A stretch of 23,862 nt of DNA from CBFCZU01 sp965602635 (GCA_965602635.1 CBFCZU010000037.1:1-23862), one strand, 5' to 3'; positions 1 to 7,538 are shown, numbered from the stretch's first letter. A program made the numbers and translations. Notes: generated by a model from the letters alone, not told the origin.

Positions 1-228
1 GAGGTATGTGGTGAAGTTCACCCGCTTGCCCTGGGGGATGTGCAGGCCGCTCTTGGCGGCCTTGGCGCCTGCGGCCCCCGCGCGGCGAACTGTGGGGGGG
101 GCCGGAACGGGCCCGACGGCGGGCAGGGCCTCTAGCCTGTTTATCCGAGCCTGCCCGCCGGCGGGCAGGGCAAAGGCCACCATCACACCAACGCCGCACA
201 TCCAACCTGCTATTGTTCTGGCAGACAT
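1..228 (-). CDS. Hypothetical exported protein, N-terminal part only
   Basis: The reading frame stays open from the ATG at 228 down to base 1, giving 76 residues before the window edge. The first 25 or so residues look like a signal peptide: a short basic start, then a hydrophobic stretch (GVGVMVAFALPAGG) and a small-residue region suited to cleavage. The segment after it is rich in Pro, Ala and Arg and matches no family I recognise. The start is chosen because GAGG lies 9 bases upstream. An in-frame ATG at 234 is possible, but its spacing to that site would be only 3 bases. A promoter-like element lies upstream at 296-324. Being a real exported protein is fairly likely; its function cannot be told. 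Confidence 0.6.
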   Translation of the reverse strand, partial: MSARTIAGWMCGVGVMVAFALPAGGQARINRLEALPAVGPVPAPPTVRRAGAAGAKAAKSGLHIPQGKRVNFTTYL

Positions 229-295
229 TACCATCTTCCTCTTTTGACACCGCGCGAAGCTCAGCCGCCCATACGCAGTCCCCGAAGCTTCCTGC

Positions 296-324
296 ACTAT
301 ACCCACATACACTCGGACGCGCAA
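296..324 (-). promoter_or_regulatory. Putative sigma70-type promoter for the left-edge exported protein
   Basis: On the minus strand TTGCGC (324-319) is followed after 17 bases by TATAGT (301-296). The -10 matches the consensus at 5 of 6 positions, the -35 at 3 of 6. Transcription would begin near 289, leaving a leader of about 60 bases before the ATG at 228. The rest of the 150-base gap to the next gene (229-378) holds no other feature I can support. Confidence 0.4.
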
Positions 325-378
325 GTGTGCGTTCGGTTCCGGATTCTGGAAATTTGCCGGCCGGGGTGATCCGCTGGC

Positions 379-2220
379 TTAGCGGCGCCGGCGAAGGAGG
401 GCCGCGCCACCCGCGGCGAGGAGGACAAGCCCGGCCGGTTCGGGCAGGGGCATGCCGGGCGGATAGCCGTAGTTGTTGGACCAGATGATGTAATCCAGCC
501 CGTCGGCGACGGCGTCGTCGTTGAGATCGCCGTCCGACCAGGCCAGGCCGGTCATCAGATAGTGATTCGCCCAGGCGGTGTAGTCCAGCCCGTCCACCAG
601 TCCGTCGAAGTTGACGTCGCCGGGGTGGGGCGGATCGGGGATGAGGTAGTAGAAGGCCGTCGAGCCGAACAGGGCGTCCGCGTGCGTCGGGTCGGAGAAA
701 TGCTCCACGCGGACCTCGATACCGTCGGTGAACGGCACGGCGTCGCCGATTAGCCAGCGGTACTGGTCGGTGCGGAGGAAGTCGTCGCCGAAGTCCTGAT
801 CGTCCATGTGCAGCAGGCCGTGGTAGGGGCCGATGCCGCTCTCGGGGTAGGGCACGTCGCCGTCGGCGGTCTGCGCGATCACGTGGTTGTAGTAGTAGCC
901 GCCGTTGTAGGCGTCCTCCAGCCCGGTGCCGTAGAGATAGCGGCTGCCGTCGATGATGATGATGTCGTCGCCTTCGAGGATGCTCCGGCTGGTCTCCGCC
1001 CGCTGGACGTAGAGCAGGTTGCCGACGTAATGCCCCTGCCCGGCGGTCTGCAGGAGCAGGTGGAAGGGCTCTTCGCCGGAGAGGGTCTGCTCGTTGAAGG
1101 CGGCGTGGAGGTAGCCGTCGTCGGCGCCGACCCCACCGGCGGTGTACTCGACGGCGGCCGAGTCTATCGAGACGGGCGAGCCGGTGTCGTTGTACAGCTC
1201 GACGGCGACGGACCGGCGGAAGGGCATGGGCAGGTAGCAGTAGAACCCCTCCCCTCCGTCCGTTCCCATCGGCACGGAGTTGTATGCGACGCGCTCGTGG
1301 CCTGCGCCGAAGAAGTGCGAGACGGGCACGTCGATGGCGTGGCCGGCGAGGCCGTCGTAGCTGACTCGCAGCCTCAGGCCATCGAGTTCGGAGTCGGCGG
1401 CGCCGTCCATTCTCAGGCTCAGGCGGCGGATTCGCCCGCTGCCGGCGATGCCGGCCAGCGTCAGCGAGCCGCCGGCGGGGATGCTCTGGGCCGATTGCCC
1501 GACGACCACCGCGCCCGGATCGGCCCCGGCCGGGTTCGCCCCGGCGCTATCGATGATGCTCACCGCCGCCGCGCGGGCCGACTGCTGGGCCGGCGTCATT
1601 GTGCCCGTGAACGACGCCACGCTGTCGCCGCTGTCGAAGCGGTAGTAGTTGTACTGGTAGTAGTGGTGCGTCCTGGCCCAGCTCCCGCCGCTGTAGTTGC
1701 ACGATTCGATCTTGAGCGACTGCTGGAAGCAGATCGGCTCGTAGCTCACCTGCCCGCCGACCAGCGTCCCGACCAACGGGCCGCTGAACAGGTCGGTGGT
1801 GGGGTTGGGCGGCTGGCCGTAGGCCCCGCCCAGCAGCGTGTCGCTGTCGGTGTCGATCTGCGGCGCGGCGGCGCCGTCTATGGTGATCTTCACGGGGAAG
1901 GGCACCTCGGCGGCGGCGTGCGGCATCCAGAAGCGGGTGACAACTCCCGGCCCGAGGAGGACGGTCTGCCCCAGCCCGTCCACGGGCGTGAGGATCGTAT
2001 CGACGTCGTCGGTCCGCAGGCCGGTGGGGTACTCGTAGTGGTTGTAGTCGTCGTTGCCACCGGCGCGGTCGTAGCTGCTTATCAGCCCGGCCACCACTCC
2101 CGTCCTGGCGGAGGGCAGGTAGTTCCAGTCAGCAAGGGCCTCGTAGCCGGTCCTCTCGGCCGCTGCCGCTGCCGCGGACACGGCCAGAAGGGCAAGGGCT
2201 ATGCGGGCTGCCACGCGCAT
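379..2220 (-). CDS. Secreted DUF2961/GH172-type glycoside hydrolase with dockerin-like repeats and PEP-CTERM anchor
   Basis: The 613-residue protein has a signal peptide (about 1-21, ending in an Ala run) and a DUF2961 catalytic region (about 25-530). DUF2961 founded family GH172, whose characterised members act on fructofuranose or arabinofuranose linkages; the substrate here cannot be read. The conserved EGDD and GTGLED motifs place Glu416 and Glu435 as candidate catalytic residues. Residues 533-585 hold two calcium-loop repeats (DVNFDGLVDGLDY and DLNDDAVADGLDY) like a type I dockerin. The last 22 residues are PEP-CTERM: LPEP, a hydrophobic segment, then RRRR, predicting sorting and processing at the cell envelope. 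The start has GAGGT 7 bases upstream. A weak -10 (TAGAAT, 2307-2302) lies about 80 bases upstream in the 130-base gap, without a good -35. It is probably a separate transcription unit from the operon to its right. Confidence 0.88.
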   Translation of the reverse strand: MRVAARIALALLAVSAAAAAAERTGYEALADWNYLPSARTGVVAGLISSYDRAGGNDDYNHYEYPTGLRTDDVDTILTPVDGLGQTVLLGPGVVTRFWMPHAAAEVPFPVKITIDGAAAPQIDTDSDTLLGGAYGQPPNPTTDLFSGPLVGTLVGGQVSYEPICFQQSLKIESCNYSGGSWARTHHYYQYNYYRFDSGDSVASFTGTMTPAQQSARAAAVSIIDSAGANPAGADPGAVVVGQSAQSIPAGGSLTLAGIAGSGRIRRLSLRMDGAADSELDGLRLRVSYDGLAGHAIDVPVSHFFGAGHERVAYNSVPMGTDGGEGFYCYLPMPFRRSVAVELYNDTGSPVSIDSAAVEYTAGGVGADDGYLHAAFNEQTLSGEEPFHLLLQTAGQGHYVGNLLYVQRAETSRSILEGDDIIIIDGSRYLYGTGLEDAYNGGYYYNHVIAQTADGDVPYPESGIGPYHGLLHMDDQDFGDDFLRTDQYRWLIGDAVPFTDGIEVRVEHFSDPTHADALFGSTAFYYLIPDPPHPGDVNFDGLVDGLDYTAWANHYLMTGLAWSDGDLNDDAVADGLDYIIWSNNYGYPPGMPLPEPAGLVLLAAGGAALLRRRR

Positions 2221-2350
2221 GACGCCGACCTCACATTGTGCGGGGCGGGCCGCTTGCCGGCCACGCCGACCGATGAGGGACCTCCTGTCGTCCGGATAAC
2301 TATTCTACCACGGAATCGCGGTTTGGATTGGGCGGGTCGGGCGTGCGGCG

Positions 2351-3430
2351 TTACTTCTTCCCCTCGGCCCAGCGGGTCGCCTCGGCGAGGAAGCTCTCGG
2401 CCTGTTCGATGGAGTACTGGCCGCCGACGCACATCCAGATTCCCTCGGGGCGGAGCTGCGCCATGACCGCGCGGGCGTCGTCCAGGTCGCCGGCCTGGAC
2501 TTCGACGCACTTCCCGGCCTGCTGCACGTGGCGGTAAACGTCGATCCAATCGCCGGCCTTGCCGGCGCCCGCGCCGTAGGTCCATTGGATCGCGTCCAGC
2601 TCGGGTATGGCCAGCAGGGCGTCGAGGTGCTTCAGCGCCCCGGGGCCGTCGAGGTGAAAGATGCTGCGATGCAGGCGGCGGGTCTCCCACTCAATGGACG
2701 GCAGGATCGTCTCGGCGAACATGGCCGGCGAGATCATGCAGATGAAGTCGCAGCTCACGTAGTACATCGACCGGCGGGCGAGCGACGCGCCCCACGTGGC
2801 GCAAGGCTGGCCGGCCGCGGCGATCCGCCCGTATAGGTCGTCGAAGAACACGCCGAAGTGCTCCCTGACGTGCTCGCAGGCCGCCTTGACGCCTTCGATG
2901 TCCTCGGCGTAGTCCAGTGCCAGAGCCTCCGGGTCGCGCAGGGCCGCCAGCAGGTCGCCGTTGGTGTGCAGATCGGTCACGGCCGTGATCCACTTGCCCG
3001 CGCCGCGCTCCAGCGACAGCTCCGTCATCCGCCGGACCACCTGCCAGTAGGGCGTCTCCAGGTCGGGCTCAAGGGCGGTCACCTCGCGGATGCTCGCCGC
3101 GCACGGGACCGACCAGCTCGTCCCCTCGGAGAACTCCAGCTCGCAGCCGTAGGCGGTGGCGCAGATCTCCGGCCCGAGGTTGGGCATGAACCTTGGGAAG
3201 CTCTCGGCGAGGAAGACGCCCGCCTCGATGTTGGCCTCGGCCAGCTCGACGGCGTATTCGACGTCCAGATACCGCTGCCGGGCGGACGCGTGACGGGCGG
3301 GAACCTTCCGCGCCGCTCGATTCGAGCGCGCGGAGATGGTGACGGGCGAGCGGTCGATGATCTGGCGGTCCCACCACGCCTCCACGCGGTCCATGCACTG
3401 CTCGTAGTCAGGCTTCGTGCTCAGTTCCAT
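2351..3430 (-). CDS. Uroporphyrinogen decarboxylase-like (URO-D superfamily) protein
   Basis: The 359-residue protein has the look of the URO-D/MtaA/CmuA superfamily of TIM-barrel enzymes. The C-terminal half carries the familiar block FHLDGPGALKHLD (258-270), followed by AIQWTYGAGAG and a strand ending WMCVGGQYS. The superfamily includes heme-pathway decarboxylases and corrinoid methyltransferases. I see no clear HxC...C zinc motif as in MtaA, and the partner genes are sugar-related, so true HemE function is unlikely and the reaction is unknown. The open frame extends upstream to 3559, but that part lies inside the kinase gene and is low-complexity; the ATG at 3430 begins the plausible protein 29 bases after the kinase stop. 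No strong ribosome site precedes it, so coupling to the upstream gene is likely. It is the last gene of a three-gene minus-strand operon. Confidence 0.78.
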   Translation of the reverse strand: MELSTKPDYEQCMDRVEAWWDRQIIDRSPVTISARSNRAARKVPARHASARQRYLDVEYAVELAEANIEAGVFLAESFPRFMPNLGPEICATAYGCELEFSEGTSWSVPCAASIREVTALEPDLETPYWQVVRRMTELSLERGAGKWITAVTDLHTNGDLLAALRDPEALALDYAEDIEGVKAACEHVREHFGVFFDDLYGRIAAAGQPCATWGASLARRSMYYVSCDFICMISPAMFAETILPSIEWETRRLHRSIFHLDGPGALKHLDALLAIPELDAIQWTYGAGAGKAGDWIDVYRHVQQAGKCVEVQAGDLDDARAVMAQLRPEGIWMCVGGQYSIEQAESFLAEATRWAEGKK

Positions 3431-3459
3431 GGCTTTTACATCGGGGCCCGGGCCGCGGC

Positions 3460-4794
3460 CTAGCCCGCGAAGACCTCCGCCGCCTTGCCGGGGCGGGTGG
3501 TGAAGAACTCCCCCCGCGGCGAGTCGTCGGGGAAGCGCTCGGCGTAGCGGCGCTGCCACGCCTCGGCGAACTCGCCGGCGCGATCCTCCTCGACCATCGC
3601 CCAGACGCTCCCGCCGAACCCGGCGCCGAAGTAGCTCGCCGCGATCGCCCCCAGCTCGCGGGCCGAGGACTGGAGGAAGTTGGTCTGCTCGACCTGGTTT
3701 TGCAGGCCCCGCGCCGCGGCGGCGTGTGAGGCGTCAACCAGCGTCCCGATCCGCTCGGTCGCCCCGGCGGCCAGGGCGTCTCCCACGGCCGGGATGATCT
3801 CCTGGTCCTCGCGGAAGAACTGCTCGAACCGCCCGGGCAGGTCGAGGTCGGCGTCCGCCGGCTCGGCGCCGCTGCGGATGGCCTCCAGCGCCTGCATCAT
3901 GCCGTCGGGGCCGACCCGCTCGATCACCTCGCGCAGGTGGCGGCAGCTGGCGCCAGTGGCGCGGTTGAAGGCGCGGGCCGCCTTGGCCGCCCGGATGGAC
4001 GCGCGGTTGTACTTCTCCATCGCCGCGGCGGTCTTGACGGCGTGGACGCCCGAGGACGCAATCACCAGCTCCACCTCCGGCGGGAAGGGGATGTCGCGCT
4101 CGAACACGGACGGGGCGAAGGAGAACTGCGAGAGCTTGCCCTCCTTGCAGCAGAGCATCGAGGTGTGGTCCTCGCTGCCGCCGAAGGTGCCCACGCCCGC
4201 CTCGCCCTCGAGCGAGCCGAACGACTGGCCATTCTCCACGCAGCCGAGGTATTCGGCCAGCCGCAGCGGCGAGTCGATCTCCCGCCCGTAGGCTGGCGAG
4301 CAGTCGAGCTTGTTGGTCGCCGAGAGGGTCAGGAACGTCGCCACCATCAGCGCGCTCGATGAGCTCATGCCGGCCGCGATGGGCAGGTCGGAGACGAAGG
4401 CGATGTCCGCCCCGGTCAGGTCCACCTTGCCCGAGAAGTTCATGGCCAGGCGGCGGGCGACCGTGGCCACGTAGTTGACCCAGTGGCCCGGCTCGTGTGG
4501 CGGCGTCTGTCCGAAGGCGAACTGCTGGACGTCCTCGCCCCCGGCCGCGGTGCGCACACGCAGCAGCTTGTCGGTCCGCGGCACCGCGGTCATGCGGAAG
4601 CCGCGCCCCACAGCCATCAGCAGGCTCCGCCCGCCGGCGTAGTCGGTGTGTTTGCCGAGGAACTCGACCCTGCCGGGCACGTACACGCCGACGGCGCCGG
4701 ACTGGGGGGCGTGGCTGAACCCGGCCGCCAGCGCGTCGGCGGCCTGGCGGAACAGGGGGTCAGAATGGGAAAGGAATTCGCCCAGGCTCGCCAT
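3460..4794 (-). CDS. Galactokinase-like GHMP sugar kinase
   Basis: The 444-residue protein has the three GHMP kinase blocks. Motif 1 is PGRVEFLGKHTDYAGG (40-55), the galactokinase signature region. Motif 2 is the ATP loop SDLPIAAGMSSSSALM (135-150). Motif 3, GAGFGGSVWAMV, lies near the C terminus. The loop that carries the catalytic aspartate in galactokinase is GGSEDHTSML here (205-214), making Asp209 the candidate base. The usual signature reads GRVNxIGEHTDY, so the Glu that contacts the sugar is replaced by Lys48; the substrate may therefore not be galactose. It would phosphorylate a sugar at C1 in the cytoplasm. The ATG shares a base with the stop codon of the upstream nucleotidyltransferase (TGATG), suggesting translational coupling and a joint pathway. 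The protein is longer than E. coli GalK (382 residues). Confidence 0.83.
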   Translation of the reverse strand: MASLGEFLSHSDPLFRQAADALAAGFSHAPQSGAVGVYVPGRVEFLGKHTDYAGGRSLLMAVGRGFRMTAVPRTDKLLRVRTAAGGEDVQQFAFGQTPPHEPGHWVNYVATVARRLAMNFSGKVDLTGADIAFVSDLPIAAGMSSSSALMVATFLTLSATNKLDCSPAYGREIDSPLRLAEYLGCVENGQSFGSLEGEAGVGTFGGSEDHTSMLCCKEGKLSQFSFAPSVFERDIPFPPEVELVIASSGVHAVKTAAAMEKYNRASIRAAKAARAFNRATGASCRHLREVIERVGPDGMMQALEAIRSGAEPADADLDLPGRFEQFFREDQEIIPAVGDALAAGATERIGTLVDASHAAAARGLQNQVEQTNFLQSSARELGAIAASYFGAGFGGSVWAMVEEDRAGEFAEAWQRRYAERFPDDSPRGEFFTTRPGKAAEVFAG

Positions 4795-5654
4795 CAGCCG
4801 ATCTCCAGGTGATCGGGCCCGCTGAAGCGGACCTTGTGGCCGGACAGAAGCTTCCGCACCGAGGCGATGTCGGTCCTGGCGGTTAGGTCGAGGACGCCCT
4901 CGGCCGACGGGACGGCGGTGTAGGTGAGTCCGAGCTTCTCGATGCTGTACTGCACGGCCGTCGGCAGCTCGTACTCGTTGCGCTGCGGGTGCGGGTCGAT
5001 CGAATCGCAGGCGGTGAAGATTTCCGGCGTCAGCAGGAAGCAGTTCATCGACAGGTACAGCTTCCCGCCCACGGCGTAGGCGTCCGGGTCGTCGGGCTTT
5101 TCCACGATGCGCTTCACGTGACCGGAGGCGTCTATGTCCATCACCGCGAACCGGCGGATCCGCTCGGCGGGGATGTTGCTGCCGGCGATGAGCGATTCGC
5201 GCTCGAAGGCGACGGTCGCGGGGGCGGGCGCCGCCATCAGGTCGCCGACCGTGCGGGGCATGTAGAAGTTATCGGAGTTGAAGACCATGAAGGGCCTGTC
5301 TCCGGCCCAGTCGCGCCCGCAGGCCACGGCGTGGGCGGTGCCCAGGGGCTCGCCCTGGACGGCGAAGTCCAGGGCCGCGTCGGCGAGCTGCTCGGAGACG
5401 GCCTCGTAGTACTTGCGAATGGCCGAGGCGCCCGCCGGGACGATCAGGCAGAAATCCCGGCACCCGGCGTCCAGCAGGGCCTGGAGCGTGTGGTCCAGGA
5501 AAGGCCGGCCTATGGGTATCAGCCCCTTGGCGCCCTGGTCGGCGATCTTTGCGGTCGATTCGTCCAGAGTCAGGCCCTCAACCTGCTTCTGCATGCGGGT
5601 GCCCAGCCCGCCGGCGAGGATCATGGCCCGGTCGGTGGTACTTGTCTTGTTCAT
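4794..5654 (-). CDS. Sugar-1-phosphate nucleotidyltransferase
   Basis: The 286-residue protein has a Rossmann-type nucleotidyltransferase fold. AMILAGGLGTRM (10-21) is the nucleotide-binding loop, KGLIPIGRPFLDHTL (43-57) the second signature, FNSDNFYMP (125-133) the metal-binding Asp region, and RIVEKP (182-187) the conserved EKP motif. Compared with the usual GxGTRLxPLTxxxPK signature there are about 15-20 extra residues between GTRM and the Lys-containing motif, so it is not a plain RmlA or GalU. It would join a sugar-1-phosphate to an NTP. The 1-base overlap with the downstream GHMP kinase suggests that the kinase supplies its substrate. It is the first gene of the operon. No ribosome site precedes the ATG; a TACATT hexamer lies just upstream, so the mRNA may have almost no leader. 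Confidence 0.85.
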   Translation of the reverse strand: MNKTSTTDRAMILAGGLGTRMQKQVEGLTLDESTAKIADQGAKGLIPIGRPFLDHTLQALLDAGCRDFCLIVPAGASAIRKYYEAVSEQLADAALDFAVQGEPLGTAHAVACGRDWAGDRPFMVFNSDNFYMPRTVGDLMAAPAPATVAFERESLIAGSNIPAERIRRFAVMDIDASGHVKRIVEKPDDPDAYAVGGKLYLSMNCFLLTPEIFTACDSIDPHPQRNEYELPTAVQYSIEKLGLTYTAVPSAEGVLDLTARTDIASVRKLLSGHKVRFSGPDHLEIG

Positions 5655-5663
5655 GGCGTGCAG

Positions 5664-5735
5664 AATGTAGCGGCGGCGCGGGTCATTTTCCAGGGCCTAT
5701 TTGTGCTCTCGCGGACGGGGCCGTGCCGCTACATT
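5664..5735. promoter_or_regulatory. Symmetric divergent promoter region with 11-bp inverted repeat
   Basis: AATGTAGCGGC (5664-5674) and GCCGCTACATT (5725-5735) are perfect inverted copies separated by 50 bases, in the spacer between two divergent genes. Each arm ends in an outward-facing TACATT, 4 of 6 to the -10 consensus. On the plus strand TACATT (5730-5735) is 6 bases before the glycosyltransferase ATG, so transcription would start at the ATG itself. On the minus strand TACATT (5669-5664) is 9 bases before the ATG at 5654, with TGGAAA 17 bases upstream as a -35. Neither gene has a ribosome site. The repeat could be a shared operator or simply two matched core promoters. Confidence 0.5.
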
Positions 5736-5741
5736 GTGGGC

Positions 5742-6881
5742 ATGAGGCGGCTTCGAGTTTGCCAACTGATCACCGAGCTCCGCCCGGCGGGGGCCGAGCG
5801 GTGCGTTTACGAGCTGGCCCGGCGCCTCGACCGGCGCCGCTTCGCGGTTCACGTGGCGGCGCTGCGCGGCGGGGCGGTGGCCGACTGGCTCGCCGCCGCC
5901 GGCGTGGGAGTGACCGTGCTGGGCGTCCGCGGCAAGCTCGACGCCGCCAGGCTGCCGACACTTGTCCGGATCCTCAGGGACCAGAGAGTCGATCTCCTCC
6001 ACACGCACCTGTTCCACGCCGACCTGGTGGGGCGCCTCGCCGCCCGGGCGGCGGGGGTTGGGCCCCTGGTCCACACCGTTCACGTGGCCGAGTCCCGCTG
6101 GCGGCCGTGGCAGTACGCCTGGGCGCGGATCGCCCGCCGCTGGTGCGACCGCATCGTCTGCGTGTCGGAGGCGGTGCTGGCCCACCACGCCCGAAAGACT
6201 CACCTGCCGGGGTCGTGCTATCAGCTCATCCGCAACGGCATCGACCCGACCGCCTACGCCCGCGACGAGCAGCGGCGGCGCGAGCTTCGCGGCGAATGGG
6301 GCGCCGAGGCCGGGCATGTCGTGCTCGCCTTCGTGGGCCGGCTCGACTATCAGAAGAACGTCGGCATGTTCCTCCAGGCCGCCCGGCTGGCCCGTCAGGC
6401 CGCCGGCGACATACGAGCCGTGATCGCCGGCGACGGACCCCAGCGCCCCGTCGTCGAGCAGTTCCTGCGCGATGCCGACAACGCGCGCTGGGTCCGATGG
6501 CTGGGTCACAGCGAGGATGTGCGGGGTCTGCTGAGCGCCGCCGACATCTTCGTCCAGTCGAGCCGCTGGGAAGGGCTGCCCCTGGCGCCGGCCGAGGCGA
6601 TGGCGGCGGGGCTGCCCGTGATCGGCACCAGAGTCACCGGGTCGACGGAGCTGGTTGTCGAGGGCGCGACCGGCCTGCTCGTCGATTCCGAGGACGTGGC
6701 GGCACTGGCTGACGCGATTGCGAAGTTGGCTGACGACGCGCAGCGGCGCGACCGGCTCGGCTCGGCTGGGAAGCGACGGATCATCGAGCACTTCTCGATT
6801 GATGCCAACGTCGCCGCGCACGAATCCCTGTACGGCGCCGTCGCGGGGTTGAATTCCGCCCAGGCGAAAAACGGAAAATGA
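5742..6881 (+). CDS. GT4-type (GT-B fold) glycosyltransferase
   Basis: The 379-residue protein is a retaining GT-B glycosyltransferase. The N-terminal domain begins RVCQLITELRPAGAERCVYEL, a typical acceptor-side glycine/alanine loop. The middle has the RNGIDP motif and then FVGRLDYQKNVGMFLQAA, and the C-terminal donor domain has SSRWEGLPLAPAEAMAAG followed by GLPVIGTRV and GSTELV, the EX7E-type region that binds the nucleotide sugar. It would act in the cytoplasm on a lipid- or surface-glycan precursor; donor and acceptor are unknown. The frame is open much further upstream, but the protein-like sequence begins at the ATG at 5742. It stands alone on the plus strand, divergent from the sugar-activation operon, which may make its donor. 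The 177-base gap to mraZ holds promoter elements described separately. Confidence 0.87.
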   Translation: MRRLRVCQLITELRPAGAERCVYELARRLDRRRFAVHVAALRGGAVADWLAAAGVGVTVLGVRGKLDAARLPTLVRILRDQRVDLLHTHLFHADLVGRLAARAAGVGPLVHTVHVAESRWRPWQYAWARIARRWCDRIVCVSEAVLAHHARKTHLPGSCYQLIRNGIDPTAYARDEQRRRELRGEWGAEAGHVVLAFVGRLDYQKNVGMFLQAARLARQAAGDIRAVIAGDGPQRPVVEQFLRDADNARWVRWLGHSEDVRGLLSAADIFVQSSRWEGLPLAPAEAMAAGLPVIGTRVTGSTELVVEGATGLLVDSEDVAALADAIAKLADDAQRRDRLGSAGKRRIIEHFSIDANVAAHESLYGAVAGLNSAQAKNGK

Positions 6882-6933
6882 AAAAAATCGCACCCAACAT
6901 CTTGGGGGCCAGCGGGGCCAGAAAGCCAACCAA

Positions 6934-6964
6934 TAGGTAATAGTTGGGTTTCGTTAGGTTTCGG
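6934..6964 (+). promoter_or_regulatory. Candidate MraZ-binding repeats upstream of mraZ
   Basis: Three direct repeats TAGGT (6934-6938), TGGGT (6945-6949) and TAGGT (6955-6959) occur with spacings of 11 and 10 bases. Known MraZ operators in other bacteria are short G-rich direct repeats (TGGGN in E. coli) one helical turn apart. Two of the copies also share the extended form T(A/G)GGTTTCG. They lie about 30 bases upstream of the -35 box rather than over the core promoter, so the assignment is tentative. Confidence 0.35.
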
Positions 6965-6991
6965 GGAGATCAGCACTTTCGGATTTTTCTC

Positions 6992-7020
6992 TTGAACGAT
7001 CCCTGTCAGCGGCGTATTTT
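6992..7020 (+). promoter_or_regulatory. Sigma70-type promoter of the dcw cluster
   Basis: TTGAAC (6992-6997) and TATTTT (7015-7020) are separated by exactly 17 bases, each matching consensus at 4 of 6 positions, in a locally AT-rich patch of an otherwise GC-rich region. The start of transcription would be near 7027, giving a leader of about 30 bases before the mraZ ATG at 7059. It is the best-placed promoter for the cluster. Confidence 0.6.
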
Positions 7021-7058
7021 CCCTATCGATCCCCTCTGGTGGAGAAAGGGACCACGGA

Positions 7059-7529
7059 ATGGCGCTGTTCGTGGGTGAGTTCGACGTTCTGATCGACAGC
7101 AAGCACCGGCTCGCCATTCCCGCAGCGCTGCGTGAGCAGATCGCCCCGGCCGAGGACGGCAAGAACTTGTACCTGGTCCTCGGGCCGGACCATCACCTCT
7201 GGCTTTATCCGGACCTCTACTACGCCCGGATCCTCAGCGCGTCTCAGACGAGCCCGTTGCCGACACGGCGGGCCCGGCGGCTCGACCTGATGTTCGCCCT
7301 GGCGCGGAAGCTCAAGCCCGACGCCCAAGGCCGGGTTGTCCTGCCGGAGAAGTCGATGCAGCGTGCGACGATCGCCGACCGGGTGACGCTGGTTGGCAAG
7401 GGTGACCACGTGGAGATTTGGCCCACCGGAGAGTGGGAAAGCTTCGTGGAGGATGGCCTGCCCAGGTACGGCGAGGACATCCTCGACGCCGGGGACGCGC
7501 TAGCCTCGGCGTCTGAGAGCGACAAGTGA
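7059..7529 (+). CDS. mraZ: Transcriptional regulator MraZ
   Basis: The 156-residue protein opens with FVGEFDVLIDSKHRLAIPAAL (about 4-25), the first AbrB-like half, and repeats the fold with LKPDAQGRVVLPEKS (about 84-100). This two-copy SpoVT-AbrB arrangement is specific to MraZ, a DNA-binding ring-forming protein that regulates its own dcw operon. The length is near that of the family (about 140-160) with a short acidic tail. AAAGGGA lies 8-9 bases before the ATG. It is the first gene of the cell-wall cluster, as in most bacteria. Candidate binding repeats lie upstream at 6934-6964, and a terminator-like hairpin follows it at 7539-7582. Confidence 0.95.
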   Translation: MALFVGEFDVLIDSKHRLAIPAALREQIAPAEDGKNLYLVLGPDHHLWLYPDLYYARILSASQTSPLPTRRARRLDLMFALARKLKPDAQGRVVLPEKSMQRATIADRVTLVGKGDHVEIWPTGEWESFVEDGLPRYGEDILDAGDALASASESDK

Positions 7530-7538
7530 ATACAGGAA

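Noticed and set aside
808..2466. Long plus-strand open frame of 552 codons opposite the DUF2961 gene
   Set aside because: It is a GC-rich shadow: low-complexity Val/Ala/Gly/Asp sequence, no ribosome site, and it overlaps a minus-strand gene with clear domains.
6892..6906. CCCAA/TTGGG hairpin after the glycosyltransferase as its terminator
   Set aside because: The 5-bp stem is short and no T-run follows on the plus strand; the run of A lies before it, which would suit only a minus-strand transcript that has no gene.
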